A stretch of DNA of 64,000 nucleotides from Urechis unicinctus. Lineage: Eukaryota > Annelida > Polychaeta > Xenopneusta > Urechidae. Positions 1-13,582 of the stretch are shown here, one piece after another. The notes beneath the pieces are model-generated. The model was not told where the DNA came from and ran no database searches. It saw only the letters and a list, made by a program, of their open reading frames with translations. Within the stretch, counting starts at the first letter, position 1; the number at the start of each line of letters is the position of its first letter. The DNA lies in assembly GCA_034190875.2 (NCBI GenBank), contig CM067344.1, positions 20,938,037 to 21,002,036 on the forward strand. The letters are read 5' to 3'. Both the position numbers and the translations under genes were made by a program.

Positions 1-1960
1 TAGCCAAGTTCGACAAACGTACGACATCTCAGCACCAGTCAATATTAAAGACTATTCGTGTTGATCATTAGAACGGCAATGCATAAAGATGTCAAGGTTA
101 CACTTATCATGAAAAGGAGCGTTAGTTACCTTCTATTCACCCTCCAGAACCATGCTCAATGCAACGTTACTTTACGCTACATGTGTTATATACGCGCGTC
201 ATAATTACAATTTGTATTGTAAGATTTAACTTTTCAATCGGTTCGGTATTATAATTTGCTGCAACTTTATAGAGGATAGATTGTTGGTAGTCAATGATTC
301 TCTGCAGAAAATAAAATAAGGTTTAAGAGCCAGGCACTAGGGAAGATAATGCTATCTGGTCTATTGGCAACCATGTGTTATGAGGCAGCAATGAATAGCC
401 GTGATAACAGCCCGCAGGGTGTTTTGAGCTGGTGAGTTGGAAGCAACCCAGGCGAAACTCCTTCTGGCATACACTTCAAATACATATAACGCTCGCGTTA
501 CATGCTTGTATCTCCCTGTTATTAGGTCTCTGATGCTCGAAGTGCACCATAAGCAACAGTAAAAACACTGACGCAGGCTAATCATTTCAATATATATAGC
601 ACTCATATGAGACAAGTAAAATCGTCAGACGCTTAGTACCCAATACACACGCCGCCGATTTGAAGACAACCTCTTGTAAATTTGGCATTATCTGCCAAAA
701 GCTCGCTTGAAGCGTAGTTTTATTATTAAGTCAGTGATAAAGGGGTTTGATATATTACATTATATGGGGCTCAAACCAGTGGTTTTAATAAGAACGGTTT
801 ATTAGGTTTTTGCCTCGAATACTGGTTGAATAGGTGATGACTGAGCATTTATTCAAATAGTACACTTCACAACGATTTGGCTTCCCGATATCTTAAGACT
901 GTAAGCTTTGTAAACAATTTGACCTTGATTAAGAAGAAGTTAGCTTCGACAATAGAGAAACATATAGCTTCGCTGACACACCAAGAGAAATGTAATTCAT
1001 TCGCTTTATTTCTTATCAATGGTATATTGCAGCACCGTGTAACATTAAATACAACGCGGACTTCTGTCGGTGGTGACTCATGTCATGAGATCGTATGCCG
1101 AAGAAATGCAAACAGTATTTAAATCCATCGCTATTATAAGTGCGCTTGATATGAACCGCCCGGTTGATGTAAATGTTCCTTTGATACTATATCCCATGAG
1201 TGTTTCTATACCATATGGCTGAAAGGTATGCAGGTTATCATGTTACTCATCAGCAACTACAGCACAAACGTGACTTCTGTTGTACATTACGTACAAGGAT
1301 ACCACACAGCACCGTTTGTAACCGACAGATTATTATGTCAGCTTTTTGTTCATGCTTTATTACACATTTCGCTTGAGAGGTTGATTGGATTATTGTTCTG
1401 AGGCATGCGGATGTATGACTTATGCAACGAGCGCACCGTATTTAAACTTCGTGTATTGTTGGCACATGTTTCGTATTCTAACATTAACTTCTTTTGTTGT
1501 CATATAATGTATGGATAAGTTGCATTTAAACTAATTAAAATGCATAGAATAATGTACATGAATATTTGTACATTTACACGTATCAGTCTGTTGGTCTAGA
1601 TAAAAGACAGCAACTGTATTACATGGCTTGCTGGAATTGATATACCATGAGGCTTCAATTTGTCACAACATGTGCAGAATATGTGATGTTGGTCTGCATG
1701 GATTTAGTCTTAACCTTGACCAGCTTATTAACATTCAGCTCGTAAATGCGTCTGTTAAGTTTTGTCCAAATTAGGCTTTGTAAGATAAGGGCAATTTCAT
1801 CGCAACAGCATTCCGTTATGATTTGATAAAGGCGGAATAATGTATTGACCTCATGCGCATTAGGTTCCACCAAATAGAAGATATGAGTTTATACCATAGG
1901 TAATGCAAGCGCTTCATGAATACATTGTCATTTTATATATATTATATATATTATTTATTA

Positions 1961-3859
1961 CGTACATATACACGTACAGATTTGATTAAAAAATCAGTGA
2001 AAAAAGAAATGAAGATTAACATCGTAACGTGCAAATTGTGGACAGGAGCTCGTCAATTTCCTCTGGGGTAAGAATAGAAATTGCTCGCCCATCCCGTTGC
2101 ATAATGAGCTCTTTTAATAAAGAAATAGTGTTTAACACATTAATGTCTATTACATTCTCATTCAACCTGAGTAGGTACTCATTCGGCGTGATTTCTGCCG
2201 AGAAAATAGCGTTAGTACTGACACCAATGGTGGACATTACAATTCTCAGATTGCAAGCCACAGTCGAATAACTAGATGCGCAGAGTCTGCTCACAAAGGA
2301 CAACACATTGTTACCACTGCTTATGCATTTACATAGAAACATGATATAGCGCTTCATTAATTGTTTAATAATCGGTTGTTGACCTGTCAAAAGATGTAAG
2401 TATATGGAACGCGTTTGTGGATGGAGCTTCCAGACACGCCTAATACATTTTCGCCAGGTTCGGCAAAATACCTCTAAGTGTCGATGGTCTAAACTCCATA
2501 AGGGAGAACAATAAAAACTTGTACAGAAACTAATGAACAACTTGTTTCTCACATCTACATTGCAAGCCCCAAACCTGGACATCAACAAATGTGTTTGTGA
2601 CACTAAATTAGAACATGCTACATTCATATTATTATTATTACAGTCCTTACCGATATAGGTACCAAGATGCAAAGCATTTTCCCTGATAGGAATAGTGCAT
2701 CCATTAAGCTTTAAATCTACAGTGCACTGGTTATCATTAAAAACTAATAAATTGCTCTTCGCTGAGTTGAAAACGACACTATACTCAGCCGCAAATTGCT
2801 CACATGTTTCAATCATTATCTTGGCGGCGGTCAATGAGGGTGCAATTAACGACAGATCATCAGCATAACCAAGTGCCCCAACAAATTCATGACCAATATG
2901 ACATCCAACTTTAGTGTGTGACAGACGGGTGAGTAGTTCATCCATATAAACACAGAATAGAATCGGAGACAGAACTGCGCCCTGCTTTACGCCGTTTTTG
3001 TACAGCTAAAGCTGTCCGAAATTTCATTATCCCATTGCACGCGCAATTGTTGCTGCGTATACATGTTCAACATCATCTTAGCTGTGGTAGGACACATGCC
3101 TCGCTTGCGTAGCAGCATAAACAGTTTAATATAATCAACACGATCAAAAGCCTTAGAGGCATCTAATAACATCACATAACATGGAGAGCCATGACCAACA
3201 TAGTATTCATTTATCTCTTTGAGAACAAATGTACATTGCGCCGTCGAATGAGATGGTTTGAATCCGAATTGCAAGTTACTTGTCTGAAGAATATCATCAT
3301 AAGATTCAATCAAAATATTATCTAGTAATTTCCCTACTACGCTACTGATGGCTATGGATCGGTAGTTTTCGCTAACATTCATCGATTTCTTCCTATTCTT
3401 GGGGATAGGGACGAGCGTGGACAGCAACATGCCCTCGGGGGAATACATATGTGACATCATAACGCTAAATAACAATGACAAATGGATATACAGTTCATCG
3501 CAGCCATTTATGATATTATCAGATGAAAATGAGCTAATTGCATCCGATTTTCCCTTCTTTAGCCTACTCGCTGCCCTTTTCACTTGATCTACATTAACAT
3601 AGTGAACAGCGGTACAATTGCCCACGTTGCACTGGCAATTGATATCCTTTGAGAGCAGCTCCTGAACTTCTGACAGTTCAGATTCGTTGTAAGAAACGCT
3701 ATTATATAATTCTTTATATTTGTCCTTAAACAACGCGCAGATATCTTTGTCCCCTTGAACATTATCAATGAGAGACGGCACAGCTGCCGATTTTTGAGTT
3801 TTCTTATTCACCTCCTGCCAGAAATCCCGCTCTTGATTATTGATCAGAGCGTTCGCCAT
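1961..3859 (-). mobile_element. 5'-truncated LINE, copy 1
   Basis: This is a non-LTR retrotransposon on the minus strand that is almost identical to 33,601-35,450. It keeps the reverse transcriptase half and the 3' end but stops abruptly at about 3,859, where similarity to the longer copy ends inside the endonuclease-RT linker. That is the usual signature of incomplete target-primed reverse transcription. The 3' end runs into a short TA-rich tail at 1,932-1,960. I could not find a convincing target-site duplication. The corresponding position in the other A block lacks the LINE, but that block has a larger gap there, so it is not a clean empty site. Confidence 0.92.
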
Positions 3860-3877
3860 TCGTGAAACAGATTTCAA
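2016..3877 (-). pseudogene. LINE ORF2 reverse transcriptase, truncated and frameshifted
   Basis: Two minus-strand frames (2,987-3,877 and 2,016-2,945) encode consecutive parts of a reverse transcriptase. The first has the NYRSIAISSVVGKL motif, the QFGFKPSHSTAQC motif and MLLDASKAFDRVDY. The second has ALGYADDLSLIAPS with the catalytic YADD, then AKSNLLVF and LHLGTYIGKD of the thumb-side region. The frame breaks near 2,994, where this copy has five T where copy 2 has three, a 2-bp difference just before the NGVKQGA motif. The endonuclease and ORF1 are absent. The copy retains 20 residues (before INCQCNVGNC) that copy 2 has lost. The last 18 bases of the upper frame (3,860-3,877) are flanking DNA. 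Confidence 0.9.
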
Positions 3878-4589
3878 TGTTCCAGACCCCAGCCAACACT
3901 CTCTTGCAATTCATGTGTATAATTTACCATACATTATCCCCCTAAAACCTCCGTCAGTCTCCGTAATCACCTCATATCACCCATTGTTATCTTGCAAACA
4001 TCGGCGTCTACTGTATATCTTTTTAGGTGTACGGTGCTTTCAGGGTTTCTGATTCAAATGACAGCTCGATTTTTATTGAATACCATATGGCTCCCAGCGG
4101 ACACGTAAAGGGATCATGTTAGAAGAAGCGTATCGGCACCTCATGTTGATGTGACAATAAAAAATAGAGGCATGACCTTTAAGCAAGACGGGTTTATGAC
4201 ATGGTTAGAATATACAAATTAACCGAGGGTTGCTAGAATTAATGCTTACCCCATCCTTAGCGTTTTAAATTCTATATAGGCAATTAAGGTATTTTTAGGC
4301 ATCGTATATTATTGCTGACACGGCACAATCCATGCACATCAATCAGCATCAAAATGCAAAGCCGATATGTATGCGGCTAATTGCATGAGATCCTCTGGTC
4401 TAAGTTGCAAGTCTGAGGCATTGTTCAAAATTATCCATTTCACAAGGATAGATGCACTGTTTATCAGAAAACCACATGGTAAGTAGAGAGTGAGACAAAC
4501 AAACGTGTCACTTGTCACAAAATAACGAGCAAGGACACGGCGATGTTCACAGATGCTTTGTCCAGATAAAGAACTATCGCGGAGCGCGA
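3860..4589. other. No gene recognised
   Basis: This AT-rich stretch lies between the LINE 5' truncation point and the next part of block A that aligns with copy 2. It is missing from A copy 2. I see no domain, RNA gene or repeat structure in it. Confidence 0.5.
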
Positions 4590-6663
4590 TCTCGTCGGGT
4601 TCAGGTGGCCAATCTATCTTGTTTTGTTTCACAACCTTAACCGGTAAAGAAAATGAGCTGGGGTTACTTTACAGCATTATGGTCGCTCAGATCCTGATCG
4701 TATTTTGTGAGGCTGCAGTTGAGGAACTAATCGAAGATATCATGTTTGAACACCTATAAGGTACGATAATACGCACATGTGGTAATTAACAAAAGAAATG
4801 CAGTTAATATATCCAACATCATATATTTAGATAATTTATTGATATATGCACGTGGGGGTGGCAGATGGAGTGAGAACATCATCTGCGTACGACAGACACC
4901 ATTGTTTAATGAACCATTGCAAGTCAATGAGTCATGATGAAGGCAACATGTTGCACACTTTGATGCAAGAATATTATAATAACTATTACCATAATGAAAG
5001 TGGTTTCTTGTATATTTAATGCTGGTGTTTTGCATTATATTATTTAACTTAGTTCTGTCACAATCAGTTTAATGATCTATAGACACACTTGATTGGAACT
5101 GTTACCTTCAATATCATCGTAATTGATTTGAATTACAATATGAGACTGGTTTTGCACGAACAACTCTCGTTAGCTACAGACTCTGTGGATATCTATACAC
5201 CTTGGTAAACCTATTGATGGGACATAACTAAAAAGAAATAATGTTCCCGTCGGTTTTTGACCTCATGGGATAGTTAACCAGTCAAGATATTTTCAGCCAG
5301 TTAAATGAACTCTTTCAGAGTATCAATATATATTGTAAGGACAAAGATTTTCCAGTTATATTTCGAAGCCGGCAGTATTGTAATACTAAATAAATGGTGC
5401 AGTCAATTGTTGTTTACTATTGGCATGGCACTTATTGGCAAAACAGACGTTTTCGATTTTCATTTTGATGACGACCTACTACGACTTCTGCCAGTCGACA
5501 CGCTTAATTGCATCCCTGTTTTCCGATCCTGATCCAGCGAACATCGTCCGAACGATGCTGGGTCTTAATGACAACTTATGCACACATTGTTGCCGTTACC
5601 TCATTTTATCATCTTTATTATGAAAACTAATCATTTGTAGGAATTAAAACCTGACGGCGGAAGAACATATGAAAGCTAGCATTTACCATGCAGGGAGAGC
5701 GATGATATGAGATAATCAATTAAGATTAGATAACACAAGTACTTGACAGCATAAGCTTCCTTAGGACCGGTTTACAATCAGTGATCAAATTGAATGCGAC
5801 AGGCATTAACTTATGTACATCCTATTTCGCTTATTCACTGGTTCTATGCAATTACATTTAGAGTGTTTGTGAAAATGCAGGTGCTTGATGGGTCCGCAGA
5901 ATACGCAACGCTTCTTTCGAGTAAAGCTAGCCTAACGTGCCGCGTAAATGAAGAAGTGACATTGTTTTGGACGGAAGTTCAATCAGCCTGTCCCCTTGTC
6001 ACTGAATAATAGATACAGATCCTTTTCGCCTAATGCATGTCATTACTTTGAAATCTTCACATTTATGGTGTATATAACATGCCGCACTTCATGGTTATAT
6101 TTTGCATCGAGAGTACCATGGATATTACATAGAACCAAACAAATTAACATATTAGTAATTGACGACAAGGCGGCTGGTAATCATTTTAAAATGCTGTAAT
6201 ATATTTACCTACCCTTGAGAACAACTGCCATTGTTGGACTTCTGTTGGTGCTTTAATCGACCATTCATTACCATCCTACATGACTCTTGCACAACATCAG
6301 TGAATTCTGCGGCACGATTATGCCGTGCATTGCAATAATGCACTTCTAACGCTAGCAGTGACTTAGCATAGATATCTAATGCTAACTTTGAGCAAATGTA
6401 ATGACATTAATTGCACCTTGACTTGCAACAACCTGTTGAATAATTGGTGCTTACATATCTCTTGTATTGTTTGAAATATAAGGGACGTTTTAACTGCAAA
6501 TTGCAACCATGTATATATTGACAGTACATTTCACAGCATATTTAAGTGCTTTTGATTGATATATATGTCATAGCATATTTGCATTGTAAGTTATATCAGA
6601 TTATCAGCAGTAATATATACACAATAAAACAGGTGAATAATTCATTTATCAATTTAGCGTTTT

Positions 6664-6689
6664 CATCAAGCTAGCATTATCAACTCATT
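6664..6689 (+). repeat. 26-bp direct repeat, left member (A1)
   Basis: The sequence catcaagctagcatta(t/c)c followed by aactcatt occurs here and again at 7,285-7,310, about 620 bp downstream. The same pair occurs in A copy 2 at 53,063-53,088 and 53,701-53,726. The repeats therefore predate the A duplication. Confidence 0.85.
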
Positions 6690-7284
6690 TCTCATATTTT
6701 CTGATGCATGATGGAATAAAGTTTGCTGCAATCATCTAAACGTAATGACGCATAGCATAACGGTGTTGAAAGCAGGGAACCCATTCCTCAAGTTCACCAT
6801 TAGGAACTGAATTCCCAAACCTGCCAACACTGTCATCTTCATCATCACAGTCTATCGCACAATACAATTCAACGTTATGAAACTCCATGCGTCTGCACGG
6901 AATGTGCTTCACCGGCTGATACCCTATGATTACACAGATCAGTATGGATTCTCTCTCTACTCAGCTCTCTCCTATTACAGAGTAATCAAACCAAAATTAC
7001 AGCAAATGATCATTTAATCGGAATTGCTCTTTCGAGGAAAAACCTCATTAAGCACGCTGCAACATTACTATTACTTTAATTAACAGCTCTGCCAGGCCTG
7101 CAGTATGTACAATGTCTAAGAGTGGACTTTCTCGTGTAATTGACCCGGAAAGCTTTCACTTCGGAGGTTGATGCAGTCGGCGCAATAAATCGAGGTCTTT
7201 CTCGACGCGTCCTACTTGTATGAAGCAAGTTCAGCCTACCCCAAACGACATTATAAACCATATAATGTGTTTTTTTTACGTTTG

Positions 7285-7310
7285 CATCAAGCTAGCATTA
7301 CCAACTCATT
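7285..7310 (+). repeat. 26-bp direct repeat, right member (A1)
   Basis: This is the partner of 6,664-6,689, with one mismatch between the two. Both are preceded by a gcgttt- or acgttt-like stretch. No coding feature lies between them. Confidence 0.85.
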
Positions 7311-7699
7311 CTATCTTCACCTACTAGATCTATTCGAGTATCTCTGAATGCCCAAATGCACTTTTCAGACAACGGGTGTATCAGATTAATAAGAGCTTGA
7401 TTTGACCGGCATGGTGCCCATTTATGACCCGCTTCAATATGCTTATGGGTACTGACATTGCCAGAATACATCACGAAGGATCTAGCATCTGTTATAAGGT
7501 TGAGGATTTTACTGTCATATAACGCATTAAAAGAAAAATTACAACAGCAACACATAGACAGGGAACATTGGACGATATGAGCAGCCTTTTGCGGTAAACA
7601 GCAGACGCTGTATACTTTCTGAACGAGATGATTAAGAATGCATATTTTAAATGGATCATTTCATCAAAACCTTTCACCGTAGTACTTGATTTACTTGTC

Positions 7700-8480
7700 C
7701 TTATGTCAGTTTGACAAGTTCACGATAAAGCAAACGCGAGCTAAAGATTATTCCACTATTGCCGACTGTATGAATGCTAAACAATGGTCCGGAATATCGA
7801 TAGGGTTGCGTGAATATAATGCATGTGTAAGGATCTGCCACCATTTGTAATCGACGAATATAAATACAGCGTACTTGAATGACTAGTCATGTTTCAAGAC
7901 ATATCGATTAGATATAGATAAGGATTCACACTGATTACCCCATTGATCAATAAGAGAACGCACCACCGATTAATCTAACGAACATTATGTACATCTCGGT
8001 GGTCATAACGCTGTAGACATTGCCCAGGGTTGTTTAACACAACATGATTTAATGTGTTGAATATATATTGCGAAAACAATCTAATTGTTTGGTTGAACAC
8101 CGGATGATTAAACGTGATGATGCGTTATAATGGAAAAGATCATTAAAAGACACAAGCAACATATGCATATATATATGTAAAGTCTGTTTAAAGACGTGTT
8201 GGTAATCTGTTGAGGTACACACAATGCGGCATGATACTATGATCTTAACAGTATTATTGGTCCTCGGTATGCTTCAAATAACGCACATTGACTCCCACAC
8301 TGTCTGGTTTACTACATTACAAGTTAATGCTACCTGCTACAGGCATCAGGAGTTGTATTGCTTTGAACTACATATCATATTATGGTACCTTTGAGGGGAT
8401 GAGGCAGCGCCTTGCACTTACGTAAGTATTTTGCCTTATGAAGCTATGAAATGTAATGCCAAGCACTGCCGCTTATATGT
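7700..8480. other. A1 sequence mostly missing from A2
   Basis: Almost all of this stretch has no counterpart in A copy 2, apart from a short match at 8,370-8,387 (tatggtacct). In copy 2 the THAP/P2X7-like insertion lies between that match and the next aligned base. I see no gene or RNA here. Confidence 0.5.
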
Positions 8481-8910
8481 CACAAATAAAAGGAACTTAT
8501 TAACGGTCATTGACATTCGATGGATATAATGTACAAGTTATCGCACTTGCGAAACGCTTAACCGCGGAGTGAATGAATATTACCACATTCTATCATACTA
8601 TATAATGTGACAAGAATAATATAACCAGTTATTGCCTCAGTAAGATAATCGCGAGTCGTATGTTCCTATATTGCAATTTGAAGTTGATCGCAAACATATG
8701 GGAGACTCACTAAGCCAATAATGTAGCTATTTGTCACAATGTTCGGCGTGTTAGTTCTCATGCATATCATATTAGGGGAAAACAGCCCAGAGCGATGCAA
8801 CTACGTGTTATACTGGTATGATAATGAATTATGAGCTAACGCAAAATTAAAATAGATACTGGTGTAGAATATTGCCTTGTCTCTATGACGGTTAATATGA
8901 ATATTCATAA

Positions 8911-9060
<150 letters not shown>

Positions 9061-9520
9061 GAAGTTGTAAATGCTTCATGCTCTTAATGAAGGCACAGTT
9101 TTGGAATATCTTCCAAACCTCTCCAAAAGCACATGCAAACTCGGCCAATTGAGGTGTCTTCAAAGCAGGTGCGTATTCTTGGTTTATAGCAACGTAGTTG
9201 AATAAACCTGGTTAGATCATGGCAAGGCTTAGTTATCAAAAACAACGATCAGAACATGATGGCTGTTTATCACGCTTTCAACCGTGGCATTTATTCCGCC
9301 TAGGGCGTTAGTGATGTTTTCTTGAATGGTTCATACTGTTGAGATAGTGCTTCAGGTGTAGTGCTACGTGTCTGGTTTGCCGACCCATCCTCTATGGCAG
9401 ATACTGTAGTGTCGGATGCGATTGCGCAATGTTGCTGTGGTTAACACGACCCCATCCCCCTTAACGATGGGGCGTTTAATTTGTTCATCGTTTTCGTGAT
9501 ATTCATTGTAGGGTCGATCC

Positions 9521-9950
9521 TGGCAGATACTCTTTCAGATCAATTTTGTACAGTGTAATGCTTGCAGTGTGGCATATACTCCTTCAGTTCTATTTTGTAC
9601 AGCGTAATGCTTACAGTCTGGCATATACTCCTTCAGTTCAAATTGTACCATTTAATCTGGCATATACTCCCTTGGTCCTATTGCGTATAGGGTAATGTTT
9701 ACAGTCTGGCATATACTTCTTCAGTTCAATCTGGTACAGTGTATTGCTTACAGTCTGGCATATACTCCCTAAATTCTACCTTTACAATGTAATGCTTACA
9801 GTCTGGCATATACTTCTTCAGTTACATTTTGTCCCGTGTAATGCTTACAGTCTGCCATATACTCCTTTAGTTCAATTTTGTACCGTGTAATGCTTACAGT
9901 GTGACATATACTCCTTCAGTTCTATTTTGTACAGTGTATTGCTTACAGTT
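9521..9950 (+). repeat. 49-bp minisatellite, 9 copies
   Basis: Nine head-to-tail units begin at 9,521, 9,570, 9,619, 9,658, 9,707, 9,756, 9,804, 9,853 and 9,902. The period is 48-49 bp except for one 39-bp unit (9,658 minus 9,619). Each unit starts tggcatatactccttcag, continues through a ttttgtacagtgtaatgc core and ends gcttacagtc. Units differ from one another at several positions. A copy 2 has no such array at the matching place (before 60,320), so it was gained or lost after the duplication. It is not a CRISPR array, because there are no unique spacers. Confidence 0.95.
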
Positions 9951-9959
9951 TTGCTCACT

Positions 9960-10480
9960 GGATATGACTCGTCTGTTAAAGAGAATCGAAGTTTTAGGTG
10001 AAGGCGTGGGTGCTTACTCTTTCGTTGTGCTCGTTTGTACGCGGGCTACTAGACGACGCATATATACGTCAAAATTCGATATATTGCTTGCATGCATAGA
10101 ATGGAATGATATTCATGTGATTTCATTCAAATTTATTACCGCTGCTAAAACCCTTGATCAATGACGTTAACAGAGGGTCTTATTGGGATCATTGTTAGCC
10201 TGTTGCAAGTTATAATCATATCATCAAACATCTAGAGAATGACATAATAAAGGACTATTCCGTAAACAACAGCAGGATACGGGCAATTTGCATTAGTGGT
10301 CGTATATACCTTCCAACATTCGGGAAGCAATGTCACATGCGGATATGAATGACAGCGTCCCATGAAAGTTTGATTAGCTTCTGTGTGTAGCTATATATAG
10401 AAGCAATGCCAAACAGTTAGCATGTTGGTTGGCTACCAGCGAGTAACATACCGTGATTAATGTTGACATCGAAACCAGAA
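9960..10480 (+). pseudogene. Possible receptor-like remnant in A1 (weak)
   Basis: This stretch aligns with 60,320-60,770, just downstream of a frame in A2 (60,211-60,430) that resembles the TM3/second-loop part of a rhodopsin-family receptor. In A1 the reading frames are short and hydrophobic, for example GVGAYSFVVLVC. No motif is decisive in this copy. I list it only because it is the A1 partner of that A2 region. Confidence 0.2.
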
Positions 10481-11218
10481 AACCCATTTGGGATGATGAG
10501 AAATTATTTGTTAAGAGCTTTACCTTGCTTTGACGCTTGATACTGAAGCGACAAGCAGTCGTAGTCGTATGATAGATTAGAAATGATAATAGCCGTGGTT
10601 AATTGGATAGAATCAAATAGTTAATCCGTAACAACTGGGTAAAGTAAAGCATTTGAGCAATTTCCAATAATGTCACTAACTCAATAGATGGACAACCCGA
10701 ACTACAGAACGGATATTACGTCAAATTGGTTTTATTTCAGCTCACCTGCAGAGATGTATAGTGCAAAGCCAATTGAATAGTGAATTATTTAATGGTTCAG
10801 TGGGAGTAGTGCAGTCGAACCAGAATCTAATTTAATTTTGTTTTTATGCCTTGACAGCCTACTCCAATGTCTCATTTAACTGTTCCGATTGCTGTACATT
10901 AATGGACCCTTTATTTTCAAAGATAATTATTTTGCTTTAATGTCATTTGATTGATTATATTGAAGTCGGAATGAATAGTTTGTAAACAATGCGTCACGAT
11001 GATTCATCAGGAATACACATTTGTCGATGTTTGGGCACAAAGACCGCGGAACCACACTTGGCTTGGCTAACACACACGCTGTTTAATGTTGTTGGAGCGC
11101 TGCTTGCGATCGTTTGACTAGACGAGGCATGCGTAAAGATAACCAGCTGTGTGGGTAGGAGGAGGAAGGGATAAACATCCAACAACAAAGACAGAATCGA
11201 ACCACAATCATAATTTGA

Positions 11219-12245
11219 TTGATGCTTTCCACTAGTATTGAATTGTTGTTGCAGGTTGAAGCGAAGATATTTCATTTTAGGTATGGCAGTTATTGTAATG
11301 CCATTGTCTTATGTGCAATACTAATCTATACCATGTCAACCACGACGGCTCACGCCAACATCAGTTTCCGAATAAGGGAAATTACTATAAATCTGTTCTT
11401 ATGTGAGTTGATTGCTGTTCCTTGTTGTGAACTCGTTAATGTTGTTTGCATAAAAACATCTTACACACTACTCTCCTGCATTTTGTTTGACAATATCAGT
11501 ATGCTTCGATCTCGATCTTACATAATTAAAGCTATCCAAATAACCAACTCGCTTTAGATTGTGACTAGTTACTTTGTAATTACTAATGAGAGAAGACCCC
11601 CTTCAGTATCAAATAAAAAGGGATTGCATTGTTCAGCGAGTCAAGCGATTTAAGCTCAACATCCAGCTATTTGCGGTTTCACTGTAGCCATTATGTACTT
11701 TCTAAGTGATCCTGAGAACACGACGATGGGAACGTGACCGGAAACAACTGCGCCCGAATCTTGTTACAGATTGATCTTCCTGGCTCTAGTTAAGTGTGGT
11801 TGAGCTAAACATAGAAACTGCTATGTGCTTACCACCTGATGACTGTGGTACTGCTTAACAATTCCATTAAGAGATACATGGCCTATTTACAGAGAATATT
11901 GTATCAATGGCCGTGTTTCCAAATATATGATCGGCATCCATAATACGAAGCTAACACAGTTTACACGAAACATCTAGTCCAAAGCGTGACTATGCCAGTC
12001 AATGTAAGTCCGGTGTTAATAAATATGAATATTTTTATAACTATAGAATTGCCATTGAAGCACGAAAAGCTGTAAATGTTTTGCGTAGGTGGATGTCGCT
12101 AGCTTGTTAATGATCAACCTATTTCGACTCATGTGTGGACCTTCGGGCTTTGCTGCTGAGAAGTTGAATCTGCGAATGGATTATATCATTTTCATTGATT
12201 CTGTCGGTATTTCCGTGTCATCGCCAATTTTCAAAATGTCATAAG
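11219..12245 (+). pseudogene. Possible decayed 7TM receptor in A1 (weak)
   Basis: The frame 11,219-11,557 holds three hydrophobic stretches separated by short polar turns: NAIVLCAILIYTM, then ITINLFLCELIAVPCC, then SYTLLSCILF. This is consistent with TM1 to TM3. About 700 bp further on, a frame reads IIFIDSVGISVSSPIFKMS, loosely like the NSxxNPxxY end of TM7. The total span of about 1 kb fits a single-exon receptor. A2 has the downstream part (61,365-62,205) but has lost 11,060-11,390. No single motif is diagnostic, and chance hydrophobicity in AT-rich DNA is the alternative. Confidence 0.3.
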
Positions 12246-12872
12246 AGCATATCAATCCCATTTATTTCTGCTGCTTATAGCTACGGTACACTTGTAACGA
12301 ACACGGGGGTAAAAAGTTAATAGAAGAATAGTAATATACGTTTGTATGTCTACACAGTGGGTCATTTCAATTCATTTGCATAAGCGGGATCTTATTGCCA
12401 AGCCTTCTTTAGTCAAAATGGCGTATTGTCACATCTCCTTCCCTGAAATGATCTCAGCGAATGTTTACATTAGGAACCCATTCAAGACTTATTGATGTTT
12501 AATGATGTAGACATTTAGGACGCAGATGCTTGCCAGTTGGCTGACGATATATATATGTTCTTTATGCTAAGCATACACTTGCTATTTTTGCTGTAGGAGT
12601 GTTGGTCAGTATTTGAAACAGCTGGAAGCTTGCCGCTAAAGCAACTGCTAATCACTTGCCAACAAGTTCTACCCTTAGTGTAGGCACTAATAGGACAATA
12701 TCAAGTACTACCTAAAAAAGCCTAGAATTAAACTAATCTTCGCAAACGATTTGACACCTGCTACCTTACAGACCGACCAAATAATGATCCATGTTTAATT
12801 GAATATATTTTTCTCCAAAATTATATTTCTCGTACTGAGAATATCACAACACATTCTGACCCGCGTAGTCAT

Positions 12873-12889
12873 CTCGCCAGTAGGGCGAG
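12873..12889 (+). other. Small conserved hairpin (A1)
   Basis: CTCGCC-AGTAG-GGCGAG forms a 6-bp stem with a 5-nt loop. In A copy 2 (62,839-62,855) both arms are identical but three of the five loop bases differ. Function unknown. Confidence 0.6.
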
Positions 12890-13020
12890 GACTGGTTCTG
12901 AAATTTGTCAAATCCGAAATGATATCAGCGGTACAGCTTAATATATAATTGCTAAGAAAACGCCGACAAATTGTAACTGAACCTACTGCGAAGGGTGGTG
13001 ATTGATATAACATTTAAACT

Positions 13021-13319
13021 ACATCTCAAATTGGCGCCAATCGCCGAAAGTCACTAAAGAGTTGATGATATCAAAGCTTATTACGAATACAGTAGTTCAA
13101 AGAATCCTGCGTACGTGATACACAGAGTAGAACAAAATAATTGAATGAAAACAAACCGCTTATCTTTCACCTTTGAATTATCCGTCTTGATCCTCCTTTC
13201 GTGTGCTATGCTGGTTTTATGAGCACATAACCAGATTGGTGCCATGGAGGTGTCAAAAACACTCCGAATCACCCACGAAATGCTGAACGCAAAGTCCCCC
13301 ATCAATACGCATTGGCTTT
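13021..13319. other. Junction between blocks A1 and B1
   Basis: No gene or repeat recognised. Similarity to the right end of the window stops at about 13,020, and similarity to 42,900 onward begins at about 13,320. Confidence 0.5.
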
Positions 13320-13582
13320 GCTGGAGGCTCCGTCAGTCCGTAGTTAATCTGTCTTATCTCATATGATTCTAGTCATCAATTAACAACAAGCTGCCTGAAA
13401 TGCGGCTGATGCGGATTAATTCTTTTATTGCACATAATTCTTCCACAGTTTTATCTGACTGCATACGCTACAAATTAACTCATGGGTCGTCATGCCAATA
13501 CTAGGATGATACAATGTCCCGCTAGCCCTCGAATGGTTTCATGACAGCAACGGCGACTTTACTTCGGGTAATGCGTACATAG

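Noticed and set aside
4754-5035. 93-codon minus-strand frame also present at 51.1-51.3 kb
   Set aside because: The two copies diverge by frameshift after about 50 residues, so the frame is not maintained.
5996-6199. Open frame conserved between A copies (6.0 kb and 52.5 kb), about 85% identical in protein
   Set aside because: By eye about 12 amino-acid-changing differences against 5 silent ones, roughly what unconstrained DNA gives. The surrounding non-coding DNA is equally similar.
9521-9950. Regularly spaced repeats as a possible CRISPR array
   Set aside because: Repeats are contiguous with no unique spacers, units are diverged, and the context is eukaryotic.
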